In this document: positions 1-7,247 of the stretch, piece by piece
Numbering within the stretch: position 1 is the stretch's first letter
Layout of the letters: the number at the start of each line of letters is the position of its first letter
DNA from: Burkholderiales bacterium
GTDB lineage: Bacteria > Pseudomonadota > Gammaproteobacteria > Burkholderiales > Burkholderiaceae_E
Length of the DNA: 37,906 nt
Assembly: GCA_026399835.1 (NCBI GenBank)
Contig: JAPLQE010000032.1
Location: forward strand, 1 to 37,906
Reading direction: 5' to 3'
Notes under the pieces: generated by a model
Told to the model about the DNA's origin: nothing
Database searches by the model: none
The model's input: only the letters and a program-made list of their open reading frames with translations
Position numbers and translations under genes: made by a program

Positions 1-94
1 CCCCATCGGCGCGGGCCGACACCGCCAGTTCGCTGTCGTCGAACAACGCCGCAGTCTGGCCGGCACTTTCTCGTTCAAGGGGCTCGGTGCTCAT
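1..94 (-). CDS. N-terminal fragment of an unidentified protein
   Basis: An open frame runs leftward from an ATG (complement of 92-94) off the window edge, giving 31 codons. The peptide starts MSTEPLERES and ends AVSARADG; it is acidic and polar, with no signal peptide, membrane segment or recognisable motif. It diverges from the acyltransferase gene at 199, so 95-198 would hold the promoters of both, although no convincing -35/-10 pair is visible there. Codon usage is less GC-extreme than in neighbouring genes. The fragment is too short to assign a family, and it could be a chance open frame. Confidence 0.4.
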   Translation of the reverse strand, partial: MSTEPLERESAGQTAALFDDSELAVSARADG

Positions 95-198
95 GCGCCG
101 ATTATCCCTTCAACGAGCCGATTGCTTCACACGTTCTGAGCGGTCGGGTCACCCTCCGACGCACCCTCACCCGGCGCGCTTGCCTTAGCATTCGCCCG

Positions 199-2154
199 AT
201 GATCGATACCGGGCGCCTCTCGCAGCTCGATGGGCTGCGGGCCGTGGCGGCAATGTCCGTCGTCGGCTTCCACTACACCGCGCGCTACGACACAGCGCTG
301 GTACACGCGCAGCCGCTGCCGTTCTCGCTGCCGTGGGGCCATCTCGGCGTCGAGCTGTTCTTCGTGATCAGCGGCTTCGTGATCCTGATGACGGTCGACC
401 GTGCCAGGTCGCCGGCCGACTTCGTCTTCTCTCGGGTCTCCCGCCTGTTCCCGACGTACTGGGTGGCGGTGCTGCTGACGGCGCTGACGCTGCGCGCCGT
501 CCAGATGCCCGGCTTCGAGCGCACCGCCTTCGATATTGTCGTGAACCTGACGATGGTCCCGAACCAGTTCGGGGTGGCGTCGATCGATGGCGCCTACTGG
601 TCGCTGGGCATCGAGCTGATGTTCTATGCGTGGGTGCTGCTGCTGTGGCGGCTCGGTGCGTTGCGACGGCCTGCGCTCGCGATCGCCGCGGCCTGCGCGG
701 TCAGCCTCGCGGCGAATCTGTCAGAGCAGGTCGGGCTGCGCTGGCCGAGCGCGGTCAAGACGCTGTGGATGACCCAGTGGAGCCCGTGGTTCGCGCTCGG
801 CGCGACCCTCTATGCGCACCATGCTCGCGGATTGCCGGCACGCGTCACGCTCGGTCTCGTGGTGCTCGCCGTCGTGGCCATCGCCTCCGCCGGCCAGCCC
901 GTCGCCGCGGTGCTCGCGGTCGTCGCATGTCTGCTGGTGCACGGCGCCGCCCGTGGCAGCCTGCCCATCCTCGGCATCCGGCCGCTGGTCGCGATCGGGC
1001 GGGTGTCGTATCCGCTCTATCTCGTGCACCAGGCGCTCGGCTGGTGGGTGATCGTCTCGCTCCAGCAGGCCGGCGTTCCGGCGCTGGGTTCGATCATGAT
1101 CGCGGCCAGCCTCGCGATCGCGGCCGCCTTCCTCCTGAACCGAGTCGTCGAGGAGCCGGTGATGGCGGCGCTGCGCACCGGGTGGCGTCGCACACGAGCG
1201 ACGCGCGGCATCCGGCTCCGGACGCGGCCGGACGCGGGGCCGGACATCGGACCGAGCAACGGGCGCGGGGCCGGCCCGTCCGAGCTGCCCTGGGTCGTCG
1301 GTGCCGCCGCCGTGCTTCTCTCGCTCTCGGGCGGGGTGACCGTCGCCAGTGTCCTGCGCGACCGCACGCCGCTGCCGCACGAGGCGATCCGCGCTGTCGA
1401 TCCGGCCCGTCATCCGACCGTTCCATGCGAGGAGGCCGGGGCGGCCGGAGGCGCCGCTCGCGTGATCCTCGTGCTCGGCCAGTCCAACGCGGCGAGCCAT
1501 GCGGCTCCGATCCCGCCGCCGGCGACGGGCGGCACCACGCTGCGGGTCTTCGCCGAGGGACGTTGCGTCGAGTCGGGCGACCCGCTGCCCGGCACCACCG
1601 GCGGCGGATCGAGCCTGTGGACCGCGGTGCAGGAGGAGGCCGCCGCGGTCGACGCCTCGGTGCGTCTGACCTGGGCGCCGCTGGCCGTCGGTGCCACCGC
1701 GATCGCACGCTGGGTCGGCCCGGACCCGGTGAACGATCGGCTGATCGCGTACCTGCGGAGCCTGCGCGAGGCCGGCCTTCGGATCGATCGCGTCGTCTGG
1801 CAGCAGGGCGAGAGCGATGCACGCGACGGCACCGAAGCCGCCGTCTACCTGCAGGCGCTGCACTCGCTGCGTGCGCTCCTCGACGCTCACGGCGTGACGG
1901 CACCCATGCATGTCGCCCGCTCGACGTTCTGCCGACGGGCCGGCACCGGTGCGATCGGCCGCGCGCTGACCCGTCACGAGGCCTCGCTCGCGGCGGCGCG
2001 CATCCTGCCCGGGCCCGACACCGACGCGCTGCTCGGGGCCGCGAGCCGGCGTGATGCCTGCCACTTCACCGACGAGGGGCGACGCCGCGCCGCACGGCTC
2101 TGGCACGATGTGCTCGCCGCGCCTCCCCGGCCGGTGACCGCAGGCGGTCGCTGA
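199..2154 (+). CDS. Acyltransferase-3 membrane protein fused to a SASA/SGNH-type esterase domain
   Basis: Residues about 8-340 form an OafA/OatA-type acyltransferase-3 domain. It opens with QLDGLRAVAAMSVVGFHY, which carries the expected R and H, and has around ten hydrophobic helices. An Arg-rich linker and one more membrane helix (about 364-385) lead to an extracytoplasmic domain of about 220 residues. That domain has a GQSN box (Ser429), a WQQGESD block (534-540) and a DACH block (Asp619, His622), which fit the sialate O-acetylesterase-like (SASA/CE6) branch of SGNH hydrolases. The protein probably O-acylates an envelope glycan, with the second domain transferring or removing acyl groups; the substrate is unknown. 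The ATG at 199 gives the full family N-terminus, and no clear ribosome-binding site precedes it. The C-terminus lies inside a large hairpin. Confidence 0.88.
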   Translation: MIDTGRLSQLDGLRAVAAMSVVGFHYTARYDTALVHAQPLPFSLPWGHLGVELFFVISGFVILMTVDRARSPADFVFSRVSRLFPTYWVAVLLTALTLRAVQMPGFERTAFDIVVNLTMVPNQFGVASIDGAYWSLGIELMFYAWVLLLWRLGALRRPALAIAAACAVSLAANLSEQVGLRWPSAVKTLWMTQWSPWFALGATLYAHHARGLPARVTLGLVVLAVVAIASAGQPVAAVLAVVACLLVHGAARGSLPILGIRPLVAIGRVSYPLYLVHQALGWWVIVSLQQAGVPALGSIMIAASLAIAAAFLLNRVVEEPVMAALRTGWRRTRATRGIRLRTRPDAGPDIGPSNGRGAGPSELPWVVGAAAVLLSLSGGVTVASVLRDRTPLPHEAIRAVDPARHPTVPCEEAGAAGGAARVILVLGQSNAASHAAPIPPPATGGTTLRVFAEGRCVESGDPLPGTTGGGSSLWTAVQEEAAAVDASVRLTWAPLAVGATAIARWVGPDPVNDRLIAYLRSLREAGLRIDRVVWQQGESDARDGTEAAVYLQALHSLRALLDAHGVTAPMHVARSTFCRRAGTGAIGRALTRHEASLAAARILPGPDTDALLGAASRRDACHFTDEGRRRAARLWHDVLAAPPRPVTAGGR

Positions 2155-2177
2155 CCGCCGGCGGTCACCGGCCGGGG
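2125..2177. terminator. Very long hairpin at a convergent gene junction
   Basis: Arms 2125-2141 and 2161-2177 pair perfectly over 17 bp. After one A/G mismatch (2142/2160), a further 7 bp pair (2143-2149 with 2153-2159) around the loop GCT. The structure spans the last codons and the TGA (2152-2154) of the acyltransferase gene and ends 10 bp before the oxidoreductase stop. There is no T tract on either strand. I read it as a symmetrical terminator or 3'-end stabiliser for both transcripts. Confidence 0.6.
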
Positions 2178-2187
2178 CCGCGCCGCT

Positions 2188-3171
2188 TCAGCCCAGCGTC
2201 ACCACGATCTTTCCGAAGTGCCGGTTCGCGGTCATCGTCGCGAACGCGTCGCCGAGCCGCTCGAAGGGGAACACCTCCGAGACCGGCAGCGAGAGCGTTC
2301 CGCCGGTGACCGCCGGTTCGAGATCGGCCCACATGCGGCGCGAGAGTTCCCGGACCTCATCGACGCTGCGGGTGCGGAAGGTGACACCGATGTAGTCGAT
2401 CCGCTTGAGCGCGTGCAGGTCGAAGTCGATCTCGCCGCTCATGCCGGCGAGTCGGCCGACGTTGACGATGCGCCCCCGGATCGCCGCGGCCACGAGGCTT
2501 CCCGCGACGGTCGGGCCTGCGAGCTGGTCGATGACGAGGTCCACGCCCCGTCCGCCGGTCGCCTCGCGCACGCGCTCGGGCCAGTCCGGCAACGAGGTGT
2601 CGATTGCGAGGTCTGCACCGAATGCCGGCAGCCCCGCGCGGCGCGTCGGGTCGGTGGACGTGCCGATGACCTGCGCGGCGCCCAGGTGCCGCGCGATGCG
2701 CAGGGCCATCAGACCGACGCCCGACGAGGCGCCGAGCACCAGCACCGATTCGCCGTCCCGCAGCCGCCCGTTGACCGCCACCGCATCGTGCATCGTCATC
2801 AGCGCCACCGGCAGCGCTGCGGCTTGCTCGAAGCCGATGCCGGCCGGGATCGGCAGCACGCGGCCGCGGTCGGCACGGGTGTACTCGGCGAACGCGGCAC
2901 CACTGAAGCCCATGACGCGATCGCCGGGCGCATGCCCGGTGACCGCGCCACCGACCGCCACCACCTCACCCGCCCACTCCATGCCGAGCACGGTGCCCGT
3001 GCCGCCTGCGCTGCCGTGCATGCGCCCCGCCAGCACGCCGAGGTCGGCCCGGTTCAGCGCGGCCGCGCGCACGCGCACCAGTACCTCGTCGGGGCCGGGG
3101 TCCGGACGCGGAATCTCGGTGAACACCAGGCCGGAATCGCCGCGCAGGGCGGCCTTCATCGTGGGGGTCAT
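2188..3171 (-). CDS. NAD(P)H:quinone oxidoreductase-like MDR protein (zinc-free type)
   Basis: This is a medium-chain dehydrogenase/reductase of the QOR group, 327 aa. The N-terminal GroES-like part contains DEVLVRVRAAALNRADLG and GMEWAGEVVAVG. The nucleotide-binding fold has VLVLGASSGVGLMALRIA. The Cys/His ligands of zinc alcohol dehydrogenases are absent, which points to NADPH-dependent reduction of quinones or enones in the cytoplasm; the substrate is not predictable. A second ATG at codon 5 (complement of 3157-3159) begins MKAAL, the usual family start, so the protein may be 323 aa; neither start has a clear Shine-Dalgarno sequence. It lies 100 bp downstream of spoT on the same strand and could be read through from it. 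Confidence 0.85.
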   Translation of the reverse strand: MTPTMKAALRGDSGLVFTEIPRPDPGPDEVLVRVRAAALNRADLGVLAGRMHGSAGGTGTVLGMEWAGEVVAVGGAVTGHAPGDRVMGFSGAAFAEYTRADRGRVLPIPAGIGFEQAAALPVALMTMHDAVAVNGRLRDGESVLVLGASSGVGLMALRIARHLGAAQVIGTSTDPTRRAGLPAFGADLAIDTSLPDWPERVREATGGRGVDLVIDQLAGPTVAGSLVAAAIRGRIVNVGRLAGMSGEIDFDLHALKRIDYIGVTFRTRSVDEVRELSRRMWADLEPAVTGGTLSLPVSEVFPFERLGDAFATMTANRHFGKIVVTLG

Positions 3172-3271
3172 GGCAGGGCGGGCACCGGGCCCAGGAACGG
3201 GGAAGCCTGCAGTCTACGCAGCGCCGCGCCGGCGAGCAGCCCGGCGTGTCGGGCACCGCGTGCCCGGGCGC

Positions 3272-5518
3272 CTACAGCCGCGTGACCTTGGTGACGTCGG
3301 CCTGCTTGCGCACCTGCCGGAACACCAGCGCGAGGTGCTGGCGGCCGCGCACCTGCAGCGTGAAGCGGATCGTCGCCACGCGGTCGGGCTCCTCGTCCAT
3401 CGTCACGTTGACGATGTTCGCCTCCGACGCCGCGATCTCCGCCGCGACCCGTCCCAGCGCGCCGCGGTCGTCGCGGATCTGCACCTCGACGACGGTGCGG
3501 AACTGGCCACGGATGTCCTCGCCCCATTCGACGTCGAGCCAGCGCTCGGCGTCCTTCTGGCGCGCGCGCCCCGCCGACTCGCAGTCGCTGCGGTGCACGA
3601 CCAGCCCGTGGCCGCCCCGCATGTGGCCGATCACCGAGTCGCCCGGCAGCGGCAGGCAGCAGGCCGAGCACTGCACCGCCATGCCCTCGGTGCCGTGGAT
3701 CACGATCGGCAGCGGACGCGGCGCGAAGGCCGCGGCCGCGGGCCGCGCGCTCATCTCGAGGGCGATCGCGCGGGCGACCACCGGGGCGAGCCGCCGGCCC
3801 AGGCCGACGTCCGCATAGAGCTCGTCGAGCGACTTGGCGCCCGCATCGCGCGCCAGCTTGTCGAGCAGCGCCTGCTCGAGGCTGCCGGCATCGATGCGCA
3901 GCGCCGCGAGCGACTGCTCGAGCAGCCGGCGTCCGAGGTCGACCGACTCCTCGAACTTCATGGTCCGCAGGAAGTGACGGATCTCGGAGCGCGCCTTGCC
4001 GGTCCGCACGAAGCCGAGCCAGGCCGGATTGGCGCGGGACTCGGGATCGGTCACCACCTCGATCACGTCGCCGTTCTGCAGCTCGGTGCGCAGCGGCACC
4101 GGCGAGCCGTTGACCTTGGCCGCGACGCACTGGTTGCCGACGTCGGTGTGCACGCTGTAGGCGAAGTCGATGGTCGTCGCGCCGCGCGGCAGCGCGCGGA
4201 TCTGGCCCTTGGGCGTGAACACGTAGACCGCGTCCGGGAACAGGTCGACCTTCACGTGCTCGATGAACTCGAGCGAGTCGCCGGTCTGGTGCTGGATGTC
4301 GAGCAGCGACTTCAGCCACTGGTGAGTGCGCTTCTGCAGGTCGGTGAACGACTCCTTGTCGGCCTTGTAGAGCCAGTGCGCGGCAACGCCCGACTCGGCC
4401 AGCCGGTGCATCTCGCTCGTGCGGATCTGGAACTCGACCGGGGTGCCGTAGGGGCCGACCACCGTGGTGTGCAGCGACTGGTAGCCGTTGACCTTCGGGA
4501 TCGCGATGTAGTCCTTGAAGCGGCCCGGGATCGGCTTGAAAGTCTGGTGCAGCGCGCCCAGTGCCAGGTAGCACGAGGGCAGGCTGTCGACCACCAGCCG
4601 GATGCCGAACACGTCCATCACCTGCGAGAACGACAGGTGCTTCTCGTGCATCTTGCGGTAGATGGCCCACAGCGCCTTCTCGCGCGCGCGCAGCTCGGCC
4701 TTCACGCCCATCTCGGGCAGCGACTTCTGCACCGAGTCGATGATCCGGCCCAGGCCCTCGCGCCGCATGCCGCGCGCGGCCGTCACCGCCTTCTGCAGGG
4801 TGCGGTAGCGGAACGGATGGGTGAACCGGAACGACAGGTCGAGCAGCTCGCGGTACAGCTCGTTCAGGCCGAGGCGGTTGGCGATCGGCGCATAGATGTC
4901 GAGCGTCTCGGCAGCCACGCGCCGCTGCTTGGCGCGCTCGACCGCGCCGAGCGTGCGCATGTTGTGCAGCCGGTCGGCGAGCTTGATGAGGATGACGCGC
5001 ACGTCGCGGGCCATCGCCAGCAGCATCTTGCGGAAGCTCTCGGCCTGCGCCTGCTCGCGGCTGGCGAACTCGACCTTGTCGAGCTTGGACAGCCCGTCGA
5101 CCAGCTCGGCGACCTGCGTGCCGAAACGCTCGACCATCTGCTGCTTCGTGACGTCGGTGTCCTCCATCACGTCATGCAGCAGCGCGGCCATCAGCGCGTC
5201 GGCGTCCAGGCGCCAGCCGACGCAGATCTCGGCGACGGCGATCGGATGCGAGATGTAGGGTTCGCCGCTGGTCCGGAACTGCCCGAGGTGCGAGCTGTCC
5301 GAGAAGCGATAGGCCTCGCGCACGCGCTTGAGGTCGTCCTCGCCGAGGTAGCTCGAGGCCAGCTTGGTGAGGTGCGCGAGCGAGACGACTCGGCGTTCGT
5401 CGGCCGGCGCTGCGAAGCCTTCGCCGGTGGATCCGGACGCGTCGATCAGAGCGGGCGGGGCGGTCCGGGCAGACCGGCCCCTCGGCCCGTTGGTGGCGAT
5501 CGAACCGTCGTGCTTCAT
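3272..5518 (-). CDS. spoT: Bifunctional (p)ppGpp synthetase/hydrolase
   Basis: This RelA/SpoT homologue of 748 aa has complete domain architecture. The HD hydrolase domain has His91 in YISHPIAVA and HDVMED at 115-120, so it looks hydrolysis-competent. The synthetase domain (about 250-375) carries FGIRLVVDS and GRFKDYIAIPKVNGYQSLHT. Its RxKD form (RFKD) is the one associated with bifunctional enzymes, unlike the ExDD form of RelA. A TGS domain follows (about 410-470, DAVYVFTPKGQI), then a conserved helical/zinc-finger region with CSACCLPLPGD, and a C-terminal ACT domain (about 670-745). It makes and degrades the stringent-response alarmone. It follows rpoZ by 25 bp, the classical gmk-rpoZ-spoT order. 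No good ribosome-binding site is visible, so translation may be coupled to rpoZ. Confidence 0.97.
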   Translation of the reverse strand: MKHDGSIATNGPRGRSARTAPPALIDASGSTGEGFAAPADERRVVSLAHLTKLASSYLGEDDLKRVREAYRFSDSSHLGQFRTSGEPYISHPIAVAEICVGWRLDADALMAALLHDVMEDTDVTKQQMVERFGTQVAELVDGLSKLDKVEFASREQAQAESFRKMLLAMARDVRVILIKLADRLHNMRTLGAVERAKQRRVAAETLDIYAPIANRLGLNELYRELLDLSFRFTHPFRYRTLQKAVTAARGMRREGLGRIIDSVQKSLPEMGVKAELRAREKALWAIYRKMHEKHLSFSQVMDVFGIRLVVDSLPSCYLALGALHQTFKPIPGRFKDYIAIPKVNGYQSLHTTVVGPYGTPVEFQIRTSEMHRLAESGVAAHWLYKADKESFTDLQKRTHQWLKSLLDIQHQTGDSLEFIEHVKVDLFPDAVYVFTPKGQIRALPRGATTIDFAYSVHTDVGNQCVAAKVNGSPVPLRTELQNGDVIEVVTDPESRANPAWLGFVRTGKARSEIRHFLRTMKFEESVDLGRRLLEQSLAALRIDAGSLEQALLDKLARDAGAKSLDELYADVGLGRRLAPVVARAIALEMSARPAAAAFAPRPLPIVIHGTEGMAVQCSACCLPLPGDSVIGHMRGGHGLVVHRSDCESAGRARQKDAERWLDVEWGEDIRGQFRTVVEVQIRDDRGALGRVAAEIAASEANIVNVTMDEEPDRVATIRFTLQVRGRQHLALVFRQVRKQADVTKVTRL

Positions 5519-5543
5519 CGGTTCGTGCGCGGGGCGGTGTCTG

Positions 5544-5747
5544 TCAGGTAGGGACGCGGCGCAGCATTTCCTTGCCGACCTTGCCGGTGGCGATCTCGCG
5601 CAGCGCGGTGACCGTCGGCTTGTCCTTGCTGTCGACCTTCGGCGAATGGCCTTGCGCCAGCATGCGCGCCCGGTAGGTCGCGGCGAGCGTCAGCTCGAAC
5701 CGGTTGGGGATCTGCTTCAGGCAGTCTTCGACGGTGATGCGGGCCAT
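5544..5747 (-). CDS. rpoZ: RNA polymerase omega subunit
   Basis: This 67-residue protein starts [19 protein letters not shown] and contains the family core, including [11 protein letters not shown]. Omega binds the beta-prime subunit, helps assemble RNA polymerase, and together with beta-prime forms one of the ppGpp binding sites. An AGGA motif lies about 7 bases before the ATG. The gene lies between gmk (45 bp upstream) and spoT (25 bp downstream), linking transcription machinery, guanylate supply and (p)ppGpp metabolism in one operon. Length and sequence are typical for betaproteobacteria. Confidence 0.97.
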   Translation of the reverse strand: MARITVEDCLKQIPNRFELTLAATYRARMLAQGHSPKVDSKDKPTVTALREIATGKVGKEMLRRVPT

Positions 5748-5792
5748 GGCGTGTCCTGGAAGGTGATCGGTCGGTGCGGCCGCGGACCCGGT

Positions 5793-6434
5793 TCAGCCGG
5801 GTGCCCGCGCCATGCCCAGCTCGGCGAACAGGTCCGGATGACGACACTGCTGCTGCCCGAACCGGCAGCGGGCTGCGTCCGCAATTCCGACCAGCGCCTG
5901 ACAGGCCGCCGCAAACTCTTGATTGATAATAACATATTGGCACTCGCCCGCATGCTCGAGCTCGCTGCGGGCCGCCAGGAGGCGCTTCTCGATCACCTCG
6001 GGGGCATCCTGGCCCCGCGTGGTCAGCCGCTCGCGCAGCACCTCCAGCGACGGCGGCGCGATGAACACCGAGACCGCGTCCGGGAACAGCCGGCGGACCT
6101 GCGCGGCGCCCTGCCAGTCGATCTCCAGCACGATGTCGACGCCCGCGGCCATCTGCGTCGCGATCCAGTCGCGCGAAGTGGCGTAATGGTTGCCGTGGAC
6201 CCGTGCCCATTCCAGGAACTCGCCCTCGCCGCGACGCCGCTCGAACTCCTCGGGCGTGACGAAGCGGTAGTCCACCCCGTCGCGTTCGCCGGGGCGGGGC
6301 GCCCGGGTCGTGTACGACACCGACAGCCGCAGGCCATCGCGCACGCCGAGCAGGTGCCGCACGAGAGAGGTCTTGCCGGCCCCTGACGGGGCGACGACGA
6401 TCAGCAGGCTGCCTTGGAAGGCCGAGACGGACAT
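5793..6434 (-). CDS. gmk: Guanylate kinase
   Basis: Cytoplasmic guanylate kinase of 213 aa, which phosphorylates GMP/dGMP to GDP/dGDP with ATP. The P-loop APSGAGKTSL is near residues 15-24. The GMP-binding region follows with SVSYTTRAPRPGE and DYRFVTPEEF, and GEFLEWARVHGNHYATS is the conserved substrate-binding segment. The lid/C-terminal part is complete and slightly longer than in E. coli (about 207 aa). It is the first gene of gmk-rpoZ-spoT. In many betaproteobacteria yicC directly precedes gmk on the same strand; here a 2 kb chemoreceptor pair on the opposite strand lies between them. No Shine-Dalgarno sequence is obvious before the ATG. Confidence 0.97.
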   Translation of the reverse strand: MSVSAFQGSLLIVVAPSGAGKTSLVRHLLGVRDGLRLSVSYTTRAPRPGERDGVDYRFVTPEEFERRRGEGEFLEWARVHGNHYATSRDWIATQMAAGVDIVLEIDWQGAAQVRRLFPDAVSVFIAPPSLEVLRERLTTRGQDAPEVIEKRLLAARSELEHAGECQYVIINQEFAAACQALVGIADAARCRFGQQQCRHPDLFAELGMARAPG

Positions 6435-6537
6435 CGGAGGGGGGCGGGGACGCTGCGGCGCGCCATTCTCTCAGGTTTGACCCCGAGGCGGCGTTCCGGC
6501 CCCGACCGGGCGGGTCTCCAGGGTGGGCCCTTCGCGC

Positions 6538-6550
6538 GGGCAATTTGCCC
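6538..6550. promoter_or_regulatory. 13-bp perfect palindrome in the gmk/Cache divergent region
   Basis: GGGCAA-T-TTGCCC is an exact inverted repeat and the only AT-containing palindrome in the 245-bp gap (6435-6679) between the divergent gmk and Cache-like genes. It has the size and symmetry of a dimeric repressor site. No matching regulator gene is adjacent, and no clear -35/-10 pair was found in the gap. A chance palindrome cannot be excluded. Confidence 0.3.
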
Positions 6551-6679
6551 AGGTCCGCCCGACCTTTTCGGAAGGACACATTCGTTTCGTCCAGGACGCA
6601 CTTCCTGCGCGGTGTCGTCACCCGACTTCGGGTCCCGATCCGGACGAGCCAGCCCCCCAACGTCCAAGGAGTCCTTCCG

Positions 6680-7174
6680 ATGAAATCCTTCTCGCTCGGT
6701 CTCGTCGCGTTCGCCGCGTTCGCGGCGTTGTCCTCGCCCGTGCTGGCCAACGACCCCAAGGCGACGATCGCCGACCTCGACGCACGCCTCGCCAAGATCG
6801 GCACGCCGCGGGTCGACGGCACCGATACCGCGGGCGACAAGACCGTCCCGGCGCTCTTTTTCGGCGAGAGCAAGATCAACAACAACTACGACGTCGTCGA
6901 TGCGGTCCGCAAGACGCACGGCGCGACCGCCACCGTGTTCGTCCGCCAGGGCGACGAATTCGTCCGTGTCAGCACCAACGTGCTGACGCCCGAAGGCAAG
7001 CGCGGCATCGGCACGCAGCTCGCGCGCAACCCGGCCTTCGAGGCGCTCTCGGCCGGTAAGCAGTTCTGCGGCCCGATCGACGTGCTCGGCACGGCCTTCG
7101 ACGCCTGCTACAACCCGATCCGGGACGGCGCGGGCAAGGTCATCGGCGCGAGCTACATCGGTCACAAGAAGTGA
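6680..7174 (+). CDS. Secreted stand-alone Cache-like sensor domain protein
   Basis: A 164-residue protein with a Sec signal peptide ([20 protein letters not shown], cleavage near PVLA/ND at about 24). The mature part resembles a single Cache (Cache3/Cache2 fusion type) ligand-binding domain: a long N-terminal helix, then [39 protein letters not shown], and a C-terminal [10 protein letters not shown] strand. It also has two cysteines (FCGPIDV, DACYNP) that could form a disulfide. Cache domains normally sit in chemoreceptors or histidine kinases; this one has no membrane anchor or signalling domain. CCAAGGAGTCC supplies a ribosome-binding site just before the ATG at 6680; an earlier ATG at 6545 in frame lacks one. 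It precedes the chemoreceptor by 73 bp and may be its soluble periplasmic partner. Confidence 0.8.
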   Translation: MKSFSLGLVAFAAFAALSSPVLANDPKATIADLDARLAKIGTPRVDGTDTAGDKTVPALFFGESKINNNYDVVDAVRKTHGATATVFVRQGDEFVRVSTNVLTPEGKRGIGTQLARNPAFEALSAGKQFCGPIDVLGTAFDACYNPIRDGAGKVIGASYIGHKK

Positions 7175-7210
7175 TCCGGCGGCGTTCTCGCCCCGGCCTC
7201 TGCAACCGGA

Positions 7211-7235
7211 GCGGCGGCGCACGATGCGCCGCCGC
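7211..7235 (+). promoter_or_regulatory. 11-bp perfect stem-loop between the Cache-like gene and the chemoreceptor
   Basis: Arms 7211-7221 and 7225-7235 (GCGGCGGCGCA / TGCGCCGCCGC) pair perfectly around a CGA loop. The A of the upstream candidate ATG (7224) lies in the loop and the rest of that codon in the right arm, which argues for the ATG at 7248 as the real start. With no T run behind it, it is more likely a processing or attenuation structure that lowers receptor expression relative to the secreted protein. Confidence 0.5.
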
Positions 7236-7247
7236 TGGAGCCCCGCG

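Noticed and set aside
2405-5551. A 1048-codon open frame on the + strand opposite the oxidoreductase and spoT genes
   Set aside because: It lies antisense to two clearly identified genes, its product is His/Arg-rich without any family motif, and such long shadow frames are expected at this GC content.
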